A stretch of 64,000 nt of DNA from JACKFB01 sp041389525 (GTDB lineage: Bacteria > Myxococcota_A > UBA9042 > PHBI01 > JACKFB01), in NCBI GenBank assembly GCA_041389525.1, contig JAWKRR010000013.1, positions 76,128 to 140,127 of the forward strand, read 5' to 3'. The position numbers were made by a program, and so were the translations under genes. The notes beneath the pieces were generated by a model that worked only from the letters and a program-made list of their open reading frames with translations, was not told the DNA's origin and did no database searches. The first letter of the stretch is position 1. Each line of letters begins with the position of its first letter. Shown here piece after piece: positions 46,601-54,931 of this stretch.

Positions 46601-47810
46601 CGACGCCGAGGGCATCGCCCCCCACACCATGGGCACCCGCATCGTCCGCCACGGCTCCTTCGGCACCTCCGGCCGCAAGGACTCGAACTTCTACACGGCC
46701 GACATCCCCGAGATCCGCGACCGCCAGACCGCCCTGCGCGTGCTGCTCGGCGAGAGCGACACCTCAGCGTCCGTCGAGACGACCACCGGCACCATGGCCC
46801 GTGTCTTCCCTGGCTGGGACCCGAAGAACGACGCCGACTCCGACGGCAAGCGCGATTTCCTCGTCGAGCGCGGGGTCGCGACCGCGGTGGCCCCCGGCCG
46901 CATGATGGACTCGACCCGCGCCTGGGCGCCCGACAGCCTCAAGGGCCGCGTCCTCATCGACTCCGAGGGGCGCCAGTGGACGGTCACCGGCAACGACGCG
47001 ACCTCGCTGTCCCTGGAAGGCCCGGGCGTCGTGTCCTACTCGCCGACCTCGCCCGAGAAGAGCGCCTACGTCCTCGACGACCCGAAAGCGCCAGTCCACA
47101 CCGCGACCGCCGAGGCCCGCGCCCGCTGGTACGAGCTGCTGCCCGCCGAGAACTTCTCCGAGCTCAACCACGCGTTCCGAGAGATCTCGGGCGGGCGTCA
47201 CATCCCCGTTCTGGACGGCCGGTCAAGCCGCGTTCTGCTAGGCGCGAGCTGGCTAGAAGACGGCGAGGAGAACCAGAACCGCTACGCCGCCCACACCATG
47301 ACGCGCGCCGAGTTCGACGCCCTGGACGACCCCAAGATCCACCGCGGCTGGGCCAACTTCCAGGACACTATCCGCGTGCTGGGCTACCGCCTCGACGAGG
47401 ACGTCATCTCGCGCGGCAAGGGCTACAGGCTGTCGGTCTACTACGAGGCGATCGGCGAGATCCGGACCTCTTACAAGATCTTCATGCACATCGACCGCCA
47501 GGGCACCTCCAACCGCATCCACGGCGACCACTGGCCGCTGAACCTTCCCGGCGCCGGCACCGAGGGCGAAGAGGAAGGCAAGATCTGCGTGGGCTGCTAC
47601 CGCACCGACCACTGGATGCAGGGCGACGTCGTCGTCGACGTCTACGAGGGGGAGGTGCCGGTCGGCACGCCGTCCGGCCCGCAGGACATCTGGGTCGGCT
47701 TCTACACGCCCGGCAGCGATGAGCGGCTGAAGGTGAAGAACTGGGACGAGGGCCGGATTCGGCACGACGGCCAAAACCGCGTGCGCATCGGCACCTTCCA
47801 GGTCCGGTGA
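43644..47810 (+). CDS. Large GT-C (PMT/ArnT-like) membrane glycosyltransferase with C-terminal extracytoplasmic domain
   Basis: 1,388 residues. The N-terminus has the GT-C signature after helix 1: GRSGLWEPWEMDRADLARTL, the acidic loop expected to be catalytic in protein O-mannosyltransferase and ArnT-type enzymes, which use polyprenyl-phosphate sugars on the periplasmic side. A long first loop of ~200 residues carries a segment with FYGAMGTSEFTSRLAGALLA, another family landmark. There are about twenty hydrophobic segments up to residue ~965. The last ~420 residues are soluble, with an acidic Ca-binding-like DADSDGKRD and a beta-rich end (KIFMHIDRQGTSNRIHGDHW). Much longer than usual family members. 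Its stop overlaps pilD, suggesting a surface-protein target. Confidence 0.82.
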   Translation: MPFDALRDFVERHGHLVALVLAAVVLFTGLGRSGLWEPWEMDRADLARTLVEPAQVAAAVATDTGALRTSVDTAAAEADLVVRHASADALTTRNPTGGARLVRETLDRARTDVVAAVVIDGALIGSPRDTGVGLGAAWNWLAEALGYTPNGQVVVLWPDADLDIAAIERAIGVARVRTGFEDLRKTFQLQAISWPPAADPFWDTAIARLPPLDRLTHLKASDSAGLTEILEAAGRSTRRVVQFKERGETLTAAPLSAWLTAGFYGAMGTSEFTSRLAGALLAWLTVLVLVFAARRHFSGTTALFAGIVLVTIPLFFAEARSVASNAGATLSATLFGAALLDHVRSPRDPRVYILLALGAVVGLLASGLTALLVGAVMAASVVLVSGRRTFEDWLPTIALGAILAIAALVVLQSPSDGFAGQFRFTQPLFTEGPSAYERNFDYAIKRIGFGTFPWSAAIIVAFGALLWSATHDQDRRSLTLVIWLAVPAVATMGLLKGFNQTHFTGPAAMALGTALFLDQLTRRGLWSRVVAFFLLLTTLILWKELSASPQPLADLLAYDPPFADKPGQRFPSDVHLPKTAMLLVFALSGLLLVHVTRLVTVAARIAAFFRRERPASIAGAIFLVILPLMWLVRVLGKYVGGMNLPTASGLSDAQRTFASSFLLSTDPAVLLSWMALGLVLVLKVSEFLAPPLQRWGRAYAAPREGVSVIGLPLRGLGVLAVLSARWLVVFPLRGARRLTVAAFGRVSASVALYAGAAFAIISAVAMLLSVSAPDGYWAETLGNLSTVGVVALGLLLAFWVRSTTGRLGDAALAATSLFAIVLATRLSRDADHRPIYVTVFVVLSGLAFARVLAPRLARDFSAFAREGGVLAALALFALTLPLLDRWDAMAPLLYPDATENLTRYLLFESRTTALALIALLGVALNVWLPRSFTLRISRLASPLERGPAAAFGLLTAAILFTALAAGAFYPTLSEHVSQKHVLETYRDAEGIAPHTMGTRIVRHGSFGTSGRKDSNFYTADIPEIRDRQTALRVLLGESDTSASVETTTGTMARVFPGWDPKNDADSDGKRDFLVERGVATAVAPGRMMDSTRAWAPDSLKGRVLIDSEGRQWTVTGNDATSLSLEGPGVVSYSPTSPEKSAYVLDDPKAPVHTATAEARARWYELLPAENFSELNHAFREISGGRHIPVLDGRSSRVLLGASWLEDGEENQNRYAAHTMTRAEFDALDDPKIHRGWANFQDTIRVLGYRLDEDVISRGKGYRLSVYYEAIGEIRTSYKIFMHIDRQGTSNRIHGDHWPLNLPGAGTEGEEEGKICVGCYRTDHWMQGDVVVDVYEGEVPVGTPSGPQDIWVGFYTPGSDERLKVKNWDEGRIRHDGQNRVRIGTFQVR

Positions 47811-48739
47811 TGGACGGCGTCGGCCTGGGCCTCGCCTTCGCAGCGCTGATCTTCGTGCTCGGCGCCTCCATCGGCTCATTTCTCAACGTCGTCATCTACC
47901 GGCTGCCCGCCCGGCTCTCCATCGTGCGGCCGGCCAGCCGCTGCCCAAGCTGCGAGACGCCGATCCTGGCGCGCCACAACGTGCCGATCCTCGGCTGGCT
48001 GGCGCTCCGCGGGCGCTGCGCCGCGTGTGGCGTCGAGATCTCCGCCCGCTACGCCCTGGTCGAGCTGACCATGGGCATCCTGGCCCTCGCCCTCTTCACC
48101 GACCTCGCCGGCGGCCTGCTCACCGCCGACCTGATGGTCTCGCCGGGCTTCCTCCTCGACGTCGTCGGCCCCTTCGTCCTCTACCTGACGTTCTTGGCCG
48201 GGTTGGTCGCCATCACCTTCATCGACCTGGACTGGTTCATCATCCCGGACAGCCTGTCGCTGCCTGCGATCCCCCTGGGCCTGCTCGCCAGCTTCGCCGC
48301 CGGCCACGCGACGGGGGTGACCTGGGTCGACAGCCTCATCGGCGCGGCGGCCGGCGCGGGCGTCATCCTGGCGGTCATCTTGGGCTACGGCCTGCTCACC
48401 GGCCGCGAGGGCATGGGCGGCGGCGACTGGAAGCTGCTCGGCGCCATCGGCGCGTGGCTGGGCTGGCAGGGGCTGCCCTTCGTGCTCTTCGCCGCGTCGA
48501 TTCAGGGCATCGCGCTCACGCTCATCTTGGGCCGCGCCTTCGCGGTCAGCGAGCTGCCGCCTGATCCTTCCGGTCAGGAGCCGCCTGCAGACGAAGCCCC
48601 GCCCGCGGACGCCGAGCCCGCCCGCTTCGGCCAGCTCGCGATCCCCTTCGGTCCCTTCTTGGCCCTCGCGGCCATCGAGTACCTGCTTTTCCGCCAGGAG
48701 ATCCGCGGCTTCCTTTCGGCCGCCCTCTCATTCGGGTGA
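47810..48739 (+). CDS. pilD: Type IV prepilin peptidase/N-methylase
   Basis: 309 residues. It cleaves leader peptides of type IV pilins and pseudopilins and methylates the new N-terminus at the inner membrane. Zinc-type cysteines are Cys45/Cys48 (CPSC) and Cys70/Cys73 (CAAC). The aspartyl protease pair is Asp141 in FIDLDWFIIPD and Asp206 in MGGGDWKLLGAIGAW. The ATG shares one base with the glycosyltransferase stop; a GTG one codon earlier is also possible. A Pro/Glu-rich insert (PPDPSGQEPPADEAPPADAE) sits before the last helix. Confidence 0.94.
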   Translation: MDGVGLGLAFAALIFVLGASIGSFLNVVIYRLPARLSIVRPASRCPSCETPILARHNVPILGWLALRGRCAACGVEISARYALVELTMGILALALFTDLAGGLLTADLMVSPGFLLDVVGPFVLYLTFLAGLVAITFIDLDWFIIPDSLSLPAIPLGLLASFAAGHATGVTWVDSLIGAAAGAGVILAVILGYGLLTGREGMGGGDWKLLGAIGAWLGWQGLPFVLFAASIQGIALTLILGRAFAVSELPPDPSGQEPPADEAPPADAEPARFGQLAIPFGPFLALAAIEYLLFRQEIRGFLSAALSFG

Positions 48740-48749
48740 GGATGCGACC

Positions 48750-50327
48750 ATGCGCTGGGGCATCCGCACCCAAATCCTCGTGGCACTGGCGATCGTCTTA
48801 GGCTTCGGCCTCATCGCGTCCTACCTCGTCACCTCGCGCGTGACCCAGTCCGCCGTCGTCGAGTCCCGCGTCCGCCAAGCCCGCGAGGCCGCCGCCCTGG
48901 TCGCCGACGCCTTCGAGGGTGTCCCCGTCGAAGGCCACGCCCTGGCCGATCTCACCGCCCGCATCCGCGCCATCACCGCGCCCGACATGGTCTACGTGCT
49001 CGGCCCCGACATGCTGCCCATCGCCGACTCCCCCGAGGGCCGCCGCTACTTCGACCAGCTGCTGGAGCCTCGCGATCTGGCGGCCCTGCACCAGGGAAGC
49101 ACCACCCACGAGGTCATCCGCGGCTCCGATGGCCGCCCCATCCTGGTGGTGATGTCGCCCTTCGTCGGCACCGCCCGCGCCCCCGGCACCGATCCCGTCC
49201 GCCAGCCCGTATCCATCTGCCTGATCGCCGATCTCGGCCCCACCATGGAGCGCGCCGATCGCATCGAGCGCCTCTTCCTCCTCTTCACCCTGACCATCCT
49301 CGTCCTCGCCGTGCTCCTCGGCTACATCCTGCTGGGCCGCACGGTGGTGCGCCCGGTCCACCAGCTCCTCCGCGTGGTCGCCCGCGTGTCCGGCGGCGGC
49401 GAACCCTCGCCATCGCTGGGAATCGCCCGCCCGTCCGGCGAGCTCGGCGAGCTGCACACGGCGTTTCAGAAGATGATCGACACGCTCCAGGCGGACCGGC
49501 GCCGCATCCAGCTCCAGGTCAGCGAGCTCGAGCACGCCAACCGCGCCATCGCTCAGGCCCAGGAGCGCTTGGTCCGCACCGAGAAGCTCGCCAGCGTCGG
49601 CGAGCTGGCCGCCGGCGTCGCCCACGAGATCGGCAACCCCGTCGCGGTCTTGCAGGGCTACCTGGAGATGCTCTCCGACCCCGAGCTGCCGCCCGAGCGC
49701 CACGCCGAGTTCGTCGCCATCATGGAGAGTTCGGTCGAGCGCATCGGCACCATCATCCGCGATCTGCTCGATTTCGCCCGCCCCGCCGAGGAGTCCGAGC
49801 CCATCTGCGACGCCGCGGCCGTCGCCCGCGCCGCGGCCAAGCTGGTCGGCCCCCAGAAGCGCTTCAAGACGCTCTCCCTTCGCCTGCACCTGCCCGACGG
49901 CGTCGTCCCCACGGCGATCCCGGCCGGCCGCCTCGAGCAAGTCCTCGTCAACCTGCTGCTCAACGCCGCCGACGCCAGCCCCGCCGAGGGCTCAGTCGAC
50001 CTGCGCGTCGTCGCCCGCCCCGGCCAGGTCGAAATCACCATCGCGGACCAGGGCATGGGCATCACCCAGACCGGCCTCAACAAGATCTTCGACCCCTTCT
50101 TCACCACCAAAGAGCCCGGCAAGGGCACCGGCTTGGGCCTGGCCGTCTGCCACGGCATCGCCCAATCCTACGGCGGCTCCATCGAGGCGCTCAGCACGGT
50201 AGGGAAGGGCGCCAGCTTCACCGTGGTGCTGCCGTCCGCCGAGCGCGTCGAGCCCGCCGATCGGGCCCAGACCGTCATCAGTGACGCGCCAAATTTCGCC
50301 GACATTGAGTCGAAGTCCGCAGACTGA
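48750..50327 (+). CDS. pilS: PilS-type sensor histidine kinase
   Basis: 525 residues, ten bases after pilD. Two membrane segments (about 8-28 and 175-197) flank a periplasmic sensing region. A HAMP linker leads to a HisKA domain with His292 in GVAHEIGNPVAVLQGYLEML, the NtrB/PilS-type H box. The catalytic domain has LLLNAADASP, ADQGMGI and GTGLGLAVCHGI. NtrB-type kinases partner with sigma-54 activators, and the PilR-type regulator gene lies 4.6 kb away on the other strand. Named by neighbourhood; PilS usually has more membrane helices, so the exact partner is inferred. Confidence 0.8.
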   Translation: MRWGIRTQILVALAIVLGFGLIASYLVTSRVTQSAVVESRVRQAREAAALVADAFEGVPVEGHALADLTARIRAITAPDMVYVLGPDMLPIADSPEGRRYFDQLLEPRDLAALHQGSTTHEVIRGSDGRPILVVMSPFVGTARAPGTDPVRQPVSICLIADLGPTMERADRIERLFLLFTLTILVLAVLLGYILLGRTVVRPVHQLLRVVARVSGGGEPSPSLGIARPSGELGELHTAFQKMIDTLQADRRRIQLQVSELEHANRAIAQAQERLVRTEKLASVGELAAGVAHEIGNPVAVLQGYLEMLSDPELPPERHAEFVAIMESSVERIGTIIRDLLDFARPAEESEPICDAAAVARAAAKLVGPQKRFKTLSLRLHLPDGVVPTAIPAGRLEQVLVNLLLNAADASPAEGSVDLRVVARPGQVEITIADQGMGITQTGLNKIFDPFFTTKEPGKGTGLGLAVCHGIAQSYGGSIEALSTVGKGASFTVVLPSAERVEPADRAQTVISDAPNFADIESKSAD

Positions 50328-50340
50328 GAGGATCGGGCTC

Positions 50341-53300
50341 ATGCACCCACCCCGTCGGATCTGGCCCCTCCTCGTCGCGTTGGCGCTCTGCCTCGGTGCC
50401 GCGCCGGCCTTCGCCGCCGGCGGCACCGTGCCGAACCAGGCCTACACGCCCGACCAGCACCTCCAGATCATCAGCCCCCAGCTGGGTGCCGAGCCCCACA
50501 ACCAGCCCTCGGTGGTCGACGGCTACCTCGTCTTGGCTGGCAACGGGTCGCACCAGATCTGGGACATCGCCGACCCCTTCTCGCCCGTGCTCATGTCGAA
50601 GTTCGTCAGCCCTTACGCAGCGGGCGAGGCCGAATCCCACTCGGTCTCCGCCGCGCGCACCGCCGACGGCCGCACGCTCTTCGTCAGCATCTCCGGACAC
50701 GGCGTGGACCTCTGGGACCTCAGCGACGCCGCGAAGCCCGTGCTGCTCAGCGCGCTCGAGATCGACGGCATCGACTACGGCGACAACACCCACGCGGTGT
50801 GGGGCGTCTTCTGGCAGGGCGACTTCATCTACGTCGGCGGCACCGACACCGGCCTGCACGTGGTCGACGCCCGCGACCCGCAAAATCCCTCGGTGGTCGC
50901 GCATCTCTCGACGACCGAGCTCGGCGGGGTCAGCGCCGGGCCCCTCTACGCCATCGGCAACCTGCTGGTCATCACGACGCCCAAACAGCACGCCGGCATC
51001 GCCACCGTCGACATCAGCGACCCAGCCCACCCGGCCCTCCTCGACGCCGAGCTACCCGCGGTCGTCTCGTATATCGGCGGCATGTACGGCGGCCACGCCT
51101 ACCTGCTCACCCCCTTCCGCACCTACGACGTCACCACCGACCCCCGCGACATCCGCCTCCTCGGCTCGGCCACCTCGCCACCCAGCGAGTACCTGACCTT
51201 CGCCGACGACGTCATGTTCCTCGGCTCCCTGCGCCCCGACGGCGGCGTCTTCAAGGTGCCGCTGCCCACGCCGGAGACCACCGCCCTCGACACCAGCGTC
51301 TTCATCCCCGGCCGCCGCGACCCCGAAGACCTCATCAAGACCCTCTTCTCCGACGACCAGTTCCCCCTGGCCATCGGCAACCTGCTGGTCATGAGTGACG
51401 ACGAGGTCAACATCGGCTCGGTGATCGCCGTCCACGCCACCCAGCGCGACACCGCGCCGCCCCGCGTGCTCTACGCCAACCCGCCCGACGGCGCGACGGG
51501 CCAAGCCCTGACCACGCGCGTCGGCCTGTCCTTCAGCGATTCCATCGACACCCGCTCGCTGAACGCGGCGAACTGGATCGTCCGACCGGTCGGCGGCGAA
51601 GCCCTGGCCGGCATGTGGGGAGTCAACCTCACCATCGCCAACTTCTGGCCCGCCGAGCCGCTTCTGCCCGACACCACCTACGAGGTCGTGCTGCCGGCCG
51701 GGGGCGTCGCGGATCTGGTCGGCAACGCCCTGGCCGCCGACTACGAGGCGGTCTTCTCCACGGGCGCAGATATCCAAGCGCCACCTTGCGAAATCGACGG
51801 TCGGCCCTCCGCCCTGGTGGGCGCGCTGGTGCCCTTCGGCGCCGCCGACGCGGGCGCCGGCTCCGTGTACTCGTGGGCCTTCGGCGACTCCGCCCCCACG
51901 CCCCCGGCCGCCACCGCGGAGACCACCCACGCCTTCGCAGGGCCAGGCCGCCACCGGGTCACGCTGACGGTCACCCGCGAGGGCGTCAGCCGCTCCTGCA
52001 GCGCCGTCCAGGTCGTCCACCGCCCGCTGACCCCGCGGCGGCCCGGCCGCTCCAGCCCCGTGGTCCTCGACGAGGCCCGCGGTCTGGCCTACCTGAGCAA
52101 CCCCGACGCCGGGACCGTGACCGCTCTGAACGTCGATTCCCTCGACGTCGCCTGGGAAAAAGCCGCAGGGGTGTCGCCCCAAGATCTCGGGCTGGCGCCT
52201 GATGGATCGCTGTGGGTCAGCGCCAAAGAGGACGACGCGGTCGTGGTCCTGGACGCCGACACGGGGGCTGAGCTGGCGCGGATCGCACTTGGGCACGGCG
52301 CCGCGCCCCACGGGCTGGTCATCGACGGGGCGGCGGGGCGCGCCTACGTCGCGCTGACCGGGCGCGCGGCCGTGGTGGCGCTGGACACGGCCGCCCGCGC
52401 GGAGATCGCCCGGGCCGTGCTGCCGACCGACCAGGCGTTCACCCAGCCGCGGCCCCGGGGTTTGGCCCTGAGCGCGGACGGCGCGCGGCTTCTGGCCAGC
52501 CGCTTCGTGTCGCTTCAGGACCGCGGCGAGATCTACGATTTCGCGACCTCGGACCTCAGCCTCACGGGGATCATCGACCTCGGCGCCGATCTGGGCCCCG
52601 ACACCGACCACTCGGGCCGCGGCGTGCCGAACTACCTCGGCGCGGCGGCAATTTTGCCCGACGGCACCCGCGCCTTCGTGCCGGCGAAGAAGGACGACAC
52701 CGCGCGCGGCTTGGCCCGCGACGGGCTGGAGTCGACGACCAGCAACATCGTCCGCACCCTCATCGCGCCCTTCGACATGGCGACGGGCGAGGATCTGGTC
52801 GACCTGCGCGTGGACCTGGACGACCACAACCTGCCCGTGGCCATCGCGCCCAGCGTGGTGGGGGATCTCCTCTTCGTCGTCAGCCTCGGCACCCAGGTCG
52901 TCGACGTGCTGGACGCCCAGACCGGGCGGCTGGTCTCGGGCTTCTCGACCGGCTTCGGCCCCGACGGGCTGGCGCTCAGCGAGTCGGGGCGCCTCTTCGT
53001 GCGAAACCAGCTGGACCGCACCGTGTCGGTCTACGACGTGCAGGGCCTCGTCACCGGGACCGACGGCGTCGCGAGGCACCTGGCCGACCTGCCCACGGTC
53101 GCGGTCGAGCCGCTCTCGCCTGAGCTGCTCTTGGGCAAGCAGCTATTTCACGACGCCCAGAACCGCCTGCTCAGCCAGGACGGCTACATCTCGTGCGCGA
53201 CGTGCCACTTCGACGGCGCCGACGACGGGCGGGTGTGGGATTTCACCGACCGCGGCGAGGGGTTCCGCAACACCATCGATCTGCGCGGCCGCGCCGGCGT

Positions 53301-54045
53301 GGGCCACGGGCCGGTGCACTGGACCGCGAACTTCGACGAGATCCAGGACTTCGAGAACGACATCCGCTTTCACTTCGGTGGTGCTGGGCTGATGAGCGCG
53401 GCGGACTTCGGCGCCGAGGGCGTCAGCGACCCCCTGGGCGAGCCGAAGGCCGGCAGGAGCGCCAAGCTCGACGCCCTGGCCGCCTACGTCACCTCGCTGT
53501 CGACCTACCCGAAGAGCCCCTACCGAAACTTCGACGGGACCAAGACCGAGGCGGCGGTCGCGGGCGAGCTATTGTTCCGCAGCTTGAACTGCTTGGACTG
53601 CCACTCGGGTCAGGACCTGACCGACAGCGCGTCGGGCGTGCGCCACGACGTCGGCACGGCGCGTGACACCTCCGGGATGCGCCGGGGCGGGCCGCTCGAC
53701 GGCTTCGACACCCCGACCCTGCGCGGCGTGTGGGCCAGCGAGCCGCACCTCCACGACGGCACCGGCAACAGCCTCCGCCACATCTTCGACAACTACCAAC
53801 ACGTCGGCGTCGCCAGCTCGCTACCACCCGAGCTGCGCGAGCAGGTCATCGCGTTCCTGCGCGAGCTGGAGGACGAGCCGGTGAACCTCGAGCGCCTGCC
53901 CGCGTGGTTCCCGCCGTACCCCATCGATCGGGTGGACCCGCCCGGCGGCGACGAGGGCGGCTGCGCAGGCGGGGGAGGGGGCCCCGCGAGCTGGCTTACC
54001 GTCGTCGGGCTGCTGCTTTTTGTCAGGCGGCGTCGAGTCGTTTGA
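50341..54045 (+). CDS. Multi-domain surface protein: LVIVD/beta-propeller, Ig, PKD and di-haem peroxidase-like domains, MYXO-CTERM-like tail
   Basis: 1,234 residues from an ATG with GAGAGGA nine bases upstream and a signal peptide (LLVALALCLGAAPAFAAGG). Order: LVIVD-type repeats (to ~380), an Ig-like SbsA-type domain (about 380-480, PPDGATGQALTTRVGLSFSD), a PKD domain (about 490-560, SVYSWAFGDSAPTPP), then a YVTN-type beta-propeller (about 575-900). A cytochrome-c-peroxidase-like domain follows, with haem sites CATCH at 952-956 and CLDCH at 1084-1088. The tail is GCAGGGGGPASW, a membrane segment and RRRRVV, like MYXO-CTERM signals. It starts 13 bases after pilS. Probably exported, haem-bearing and surface-anchored; the redox partner is unknown. 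Confidence 0.82.
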   Translation: MHPPRRIWPLLVALALCLGAAPAFAAGGTVPNQAYTPDQHLQIISPQLGAEPHNQPSVVDGYLVLAGNGSHQIWDIADPFSPVLMSKFVSPYAAGEAESHSVSAARTADGRTLFVSISGHGVDLWDLSDAAKPVLLSALEIDGIDYGDNTHAVWGVFWQGDFIYVGGTDTGLHVVDARDPQNPSVVAHLSTTELGGVSAGPLYAIGNLLVITTPKQHAGIATVDISDPAHPALLDAELPAVVSYIGGMYGGHAYLLTPFRTYDVTTDPRDIRLLGSATSPPSEYLTFADDVMFLGSLRPDGGVFKVPLPTPETTALDTSVFIPGRRDPEDLIKTLFSDDQFPLAIGNLLVMSDDEVNIGSVIAVHATQRDTAPPRVLYANPPDGATGQALTTRVGLSFSDSIDTRSLNAANWIVRPVGGEALAGMWGVNLTIANFWPAEPLLPDTTYEVVLPAGGVADLVGNALAADYEAVFSTGADIQAPPCEIDGRPSALVGALVPFGAADAGAGSVYSWAFGDSAPTPPAATAETTHAFAGPGRHRVTLTVTREGVSRSCSAVQVVHRPLTPRRPGRSSPVVLDEARGLAYLSNPDAGTVTALNVDSLDVAWEKAAGVSPQDLGLAPDGSLWVSAKEDDAVVVLDADTGAELARIALGHGAAPHGLVIDGAAGRAYVALTGRAAVVALDTAARAEIARAVLPTDQAFTQPRPRGLALSADGARLLASRFVSLQDRGEIYDFATSDLSLTGIIDLGADLGPDTDHSGRGVPNYLGAAAILPDGTRAFVPAKKDDTARGLARDGLESTTSNIVRTLIAPFDMATGEDLVDLRVDLDDHNLPVAIAPSVVGDLLFVVSLGTQVVDVLDAQTGRLVSGFSTGFGPDGLALSESGRLFVRNQLDRTVSVYDVQGLVTGTDGVARHLADLPTVAVEPLSPELLLGKQLFHDAQNRLLSQDGYISCATCHFDGADDGRVWDFTDRGEGFRNTIDLRGRAGVGHGPVHWTANFDEIQDFENDIRFHFGGAGLMSAADFGAEGVSDPLGEPKAGRSAKLDALAAYVTSLSTYPKSPYRNFDGTKTEAAVAGELLFRSLNCLDCHSGQDLTDSASGVRHDVGTARDTSGMRRGGPLDGFDTPTLRGVWASEPHLHDGTGNSLRHIFDNYQHVGVASSLPPELREQVIAFLRELEDEPVNLERLPAWFPPYPIDRVDPPGGDEGGCAGGGGGPASWLTVVGLLLFVRRRRVV

Positions 54046-54066
54046 CGGGTCGTGGCGCGCGCCGGC

Positions 54067-54696
54067 TCAGAAGCTGGTCGGGTCGAAGCTGACCGAGATC
54101 CTGCGGACGACGTCGAAGGTCTGCCCCGTGTCGGTCGACAGCGAGAGCGTCACCTCGAAGGGAGCCGAGCCGGCCTGCTCGATGGTCAGCGCCGGGGTGG
54201 GGTCCTTGTACACGACGAGGCCCAGGGAATCGAGGCTGCCCGCGGGGATGGTGATGCTGCGGGTGAAGCTGCCCCAGCCGGCCGGCCCACCCATGGCGGC
54301 GGCCTTCTCCGCGGGCGCGCGCGCCGGGTCGGCCGCGCGGCGAAATGAGAAGCCCAGGTCGCCCTCGGTGGCGTCGTAGACCACGCTGGCCAGCGAGCTG
54401 GCGTCCGCCACCTGGGTGATCAGGCCCGTGTCCTCGGCCCGCATCGTGAGCCGGTCGACCGTCAGGACCACCGGGTCGGGCCCCAGGTTCGCGACCAAGA
54501 TCGTCGCCGTGGCGTCGAGGCCAAAGCCGAAGCCGTGGTGGCAGTGGCAGAACGCGATGGCGAAGTCCTCGACCACGACGGCGAAGCTGTCGGTCTGCTG
54601 CCCAGCCGCGCCCGCCTCGACGGTCTCTTCGTCAGCGCAGGCGCTGAGGAGGCCCGCCGCCGCCAGCGCGGCCGCCAAGAGTGCTGTCTTTTTCAT
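54067..54696 (-). CDS. Lipoprotein of unknown function with Cys-His cluster
   Basis: 209 residues from MKKTALLAAALAAAGLLSAC, a short signal with lipobox Cys20; an upstream in-frame start would add 12 residues. A compact metal-site-like cluster, FCHCHHGFGFG, follows ~40 residues into the mature protein. The rest is beta-rich (TATILVANLGPDPVVLTVDR; SFTRSITIPAGSLDSLGLVV). It converges on the di-haem protein gene, 21 bases apart. Metal or haem-related function is suggested by the cluster and neighbour but not shown. Confidence 0.7.
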   Translation of the reverse strand: MKKTALLAAALAAAGLLSACADEETVEAGAAGQQTDSFAVVVEDFAIAFCHCHHGFGFGLDATATILVANLGPDPVVLTVDRLTMRAEDTGLITQVADASSLASVVYDATEGDLGFSFRRAADPARAPAEKAAAMGGPAGWGSFTRSITIPAGSLDSLGLVVYKDPTPALTIEQAGSAPFEVTLSLSTDTGQTFDVVRRISVSFDPTSF

Positions 54697-54761
54697 GACC
54701 GCACTATGCGAGCCGGCCCGCGCTCGATTCAAGGCGTAGTGCGATCGCCCGAGATCGGGCG

Positions 54762-54931
54762 CTCGCAGCCGTCAGCCGTCAGTCCAAAGCCGTAAGCGCC
54801 CCGTCACAGCGACGCAGATGCCCGCCGCGTGCGTCGCCTGGCTGACCGCTGACCGCCGACCGCTGATAGCGGGCAATCGCGGCTCCAAGTTCGCATCCTC
54901 CTGCGACCTGACAAGCGATTGCCCAGCCCGC
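54762..54931 (-). repeat. Composite intergenic repeat, copy 2
   Basis: Read on the minus strand it starts directly after the pilR stop: an inverted repeat with arms 54915-54931 and 54869-54882 (core GGGCAATCGC/GCGATTGCCC), then heptamers of TCAGCGG type (GCTGACC-GCTGACC-GCCGACC-GCTGATA on the plus strand, 54841-54868). After a spacer comes the opposite array (GCAGCCG-TCAGCCG-TCAGTCC-AAAGCCG, from about 54765). Copy 1 at 37035 shares the segment cgcgattgcccgct and the following tcagcggtc with one intervening mismatch. A further small palindrome (CGCCCGA/TCGGGCG) lies at 54746-54761. Confidence 0.8.
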
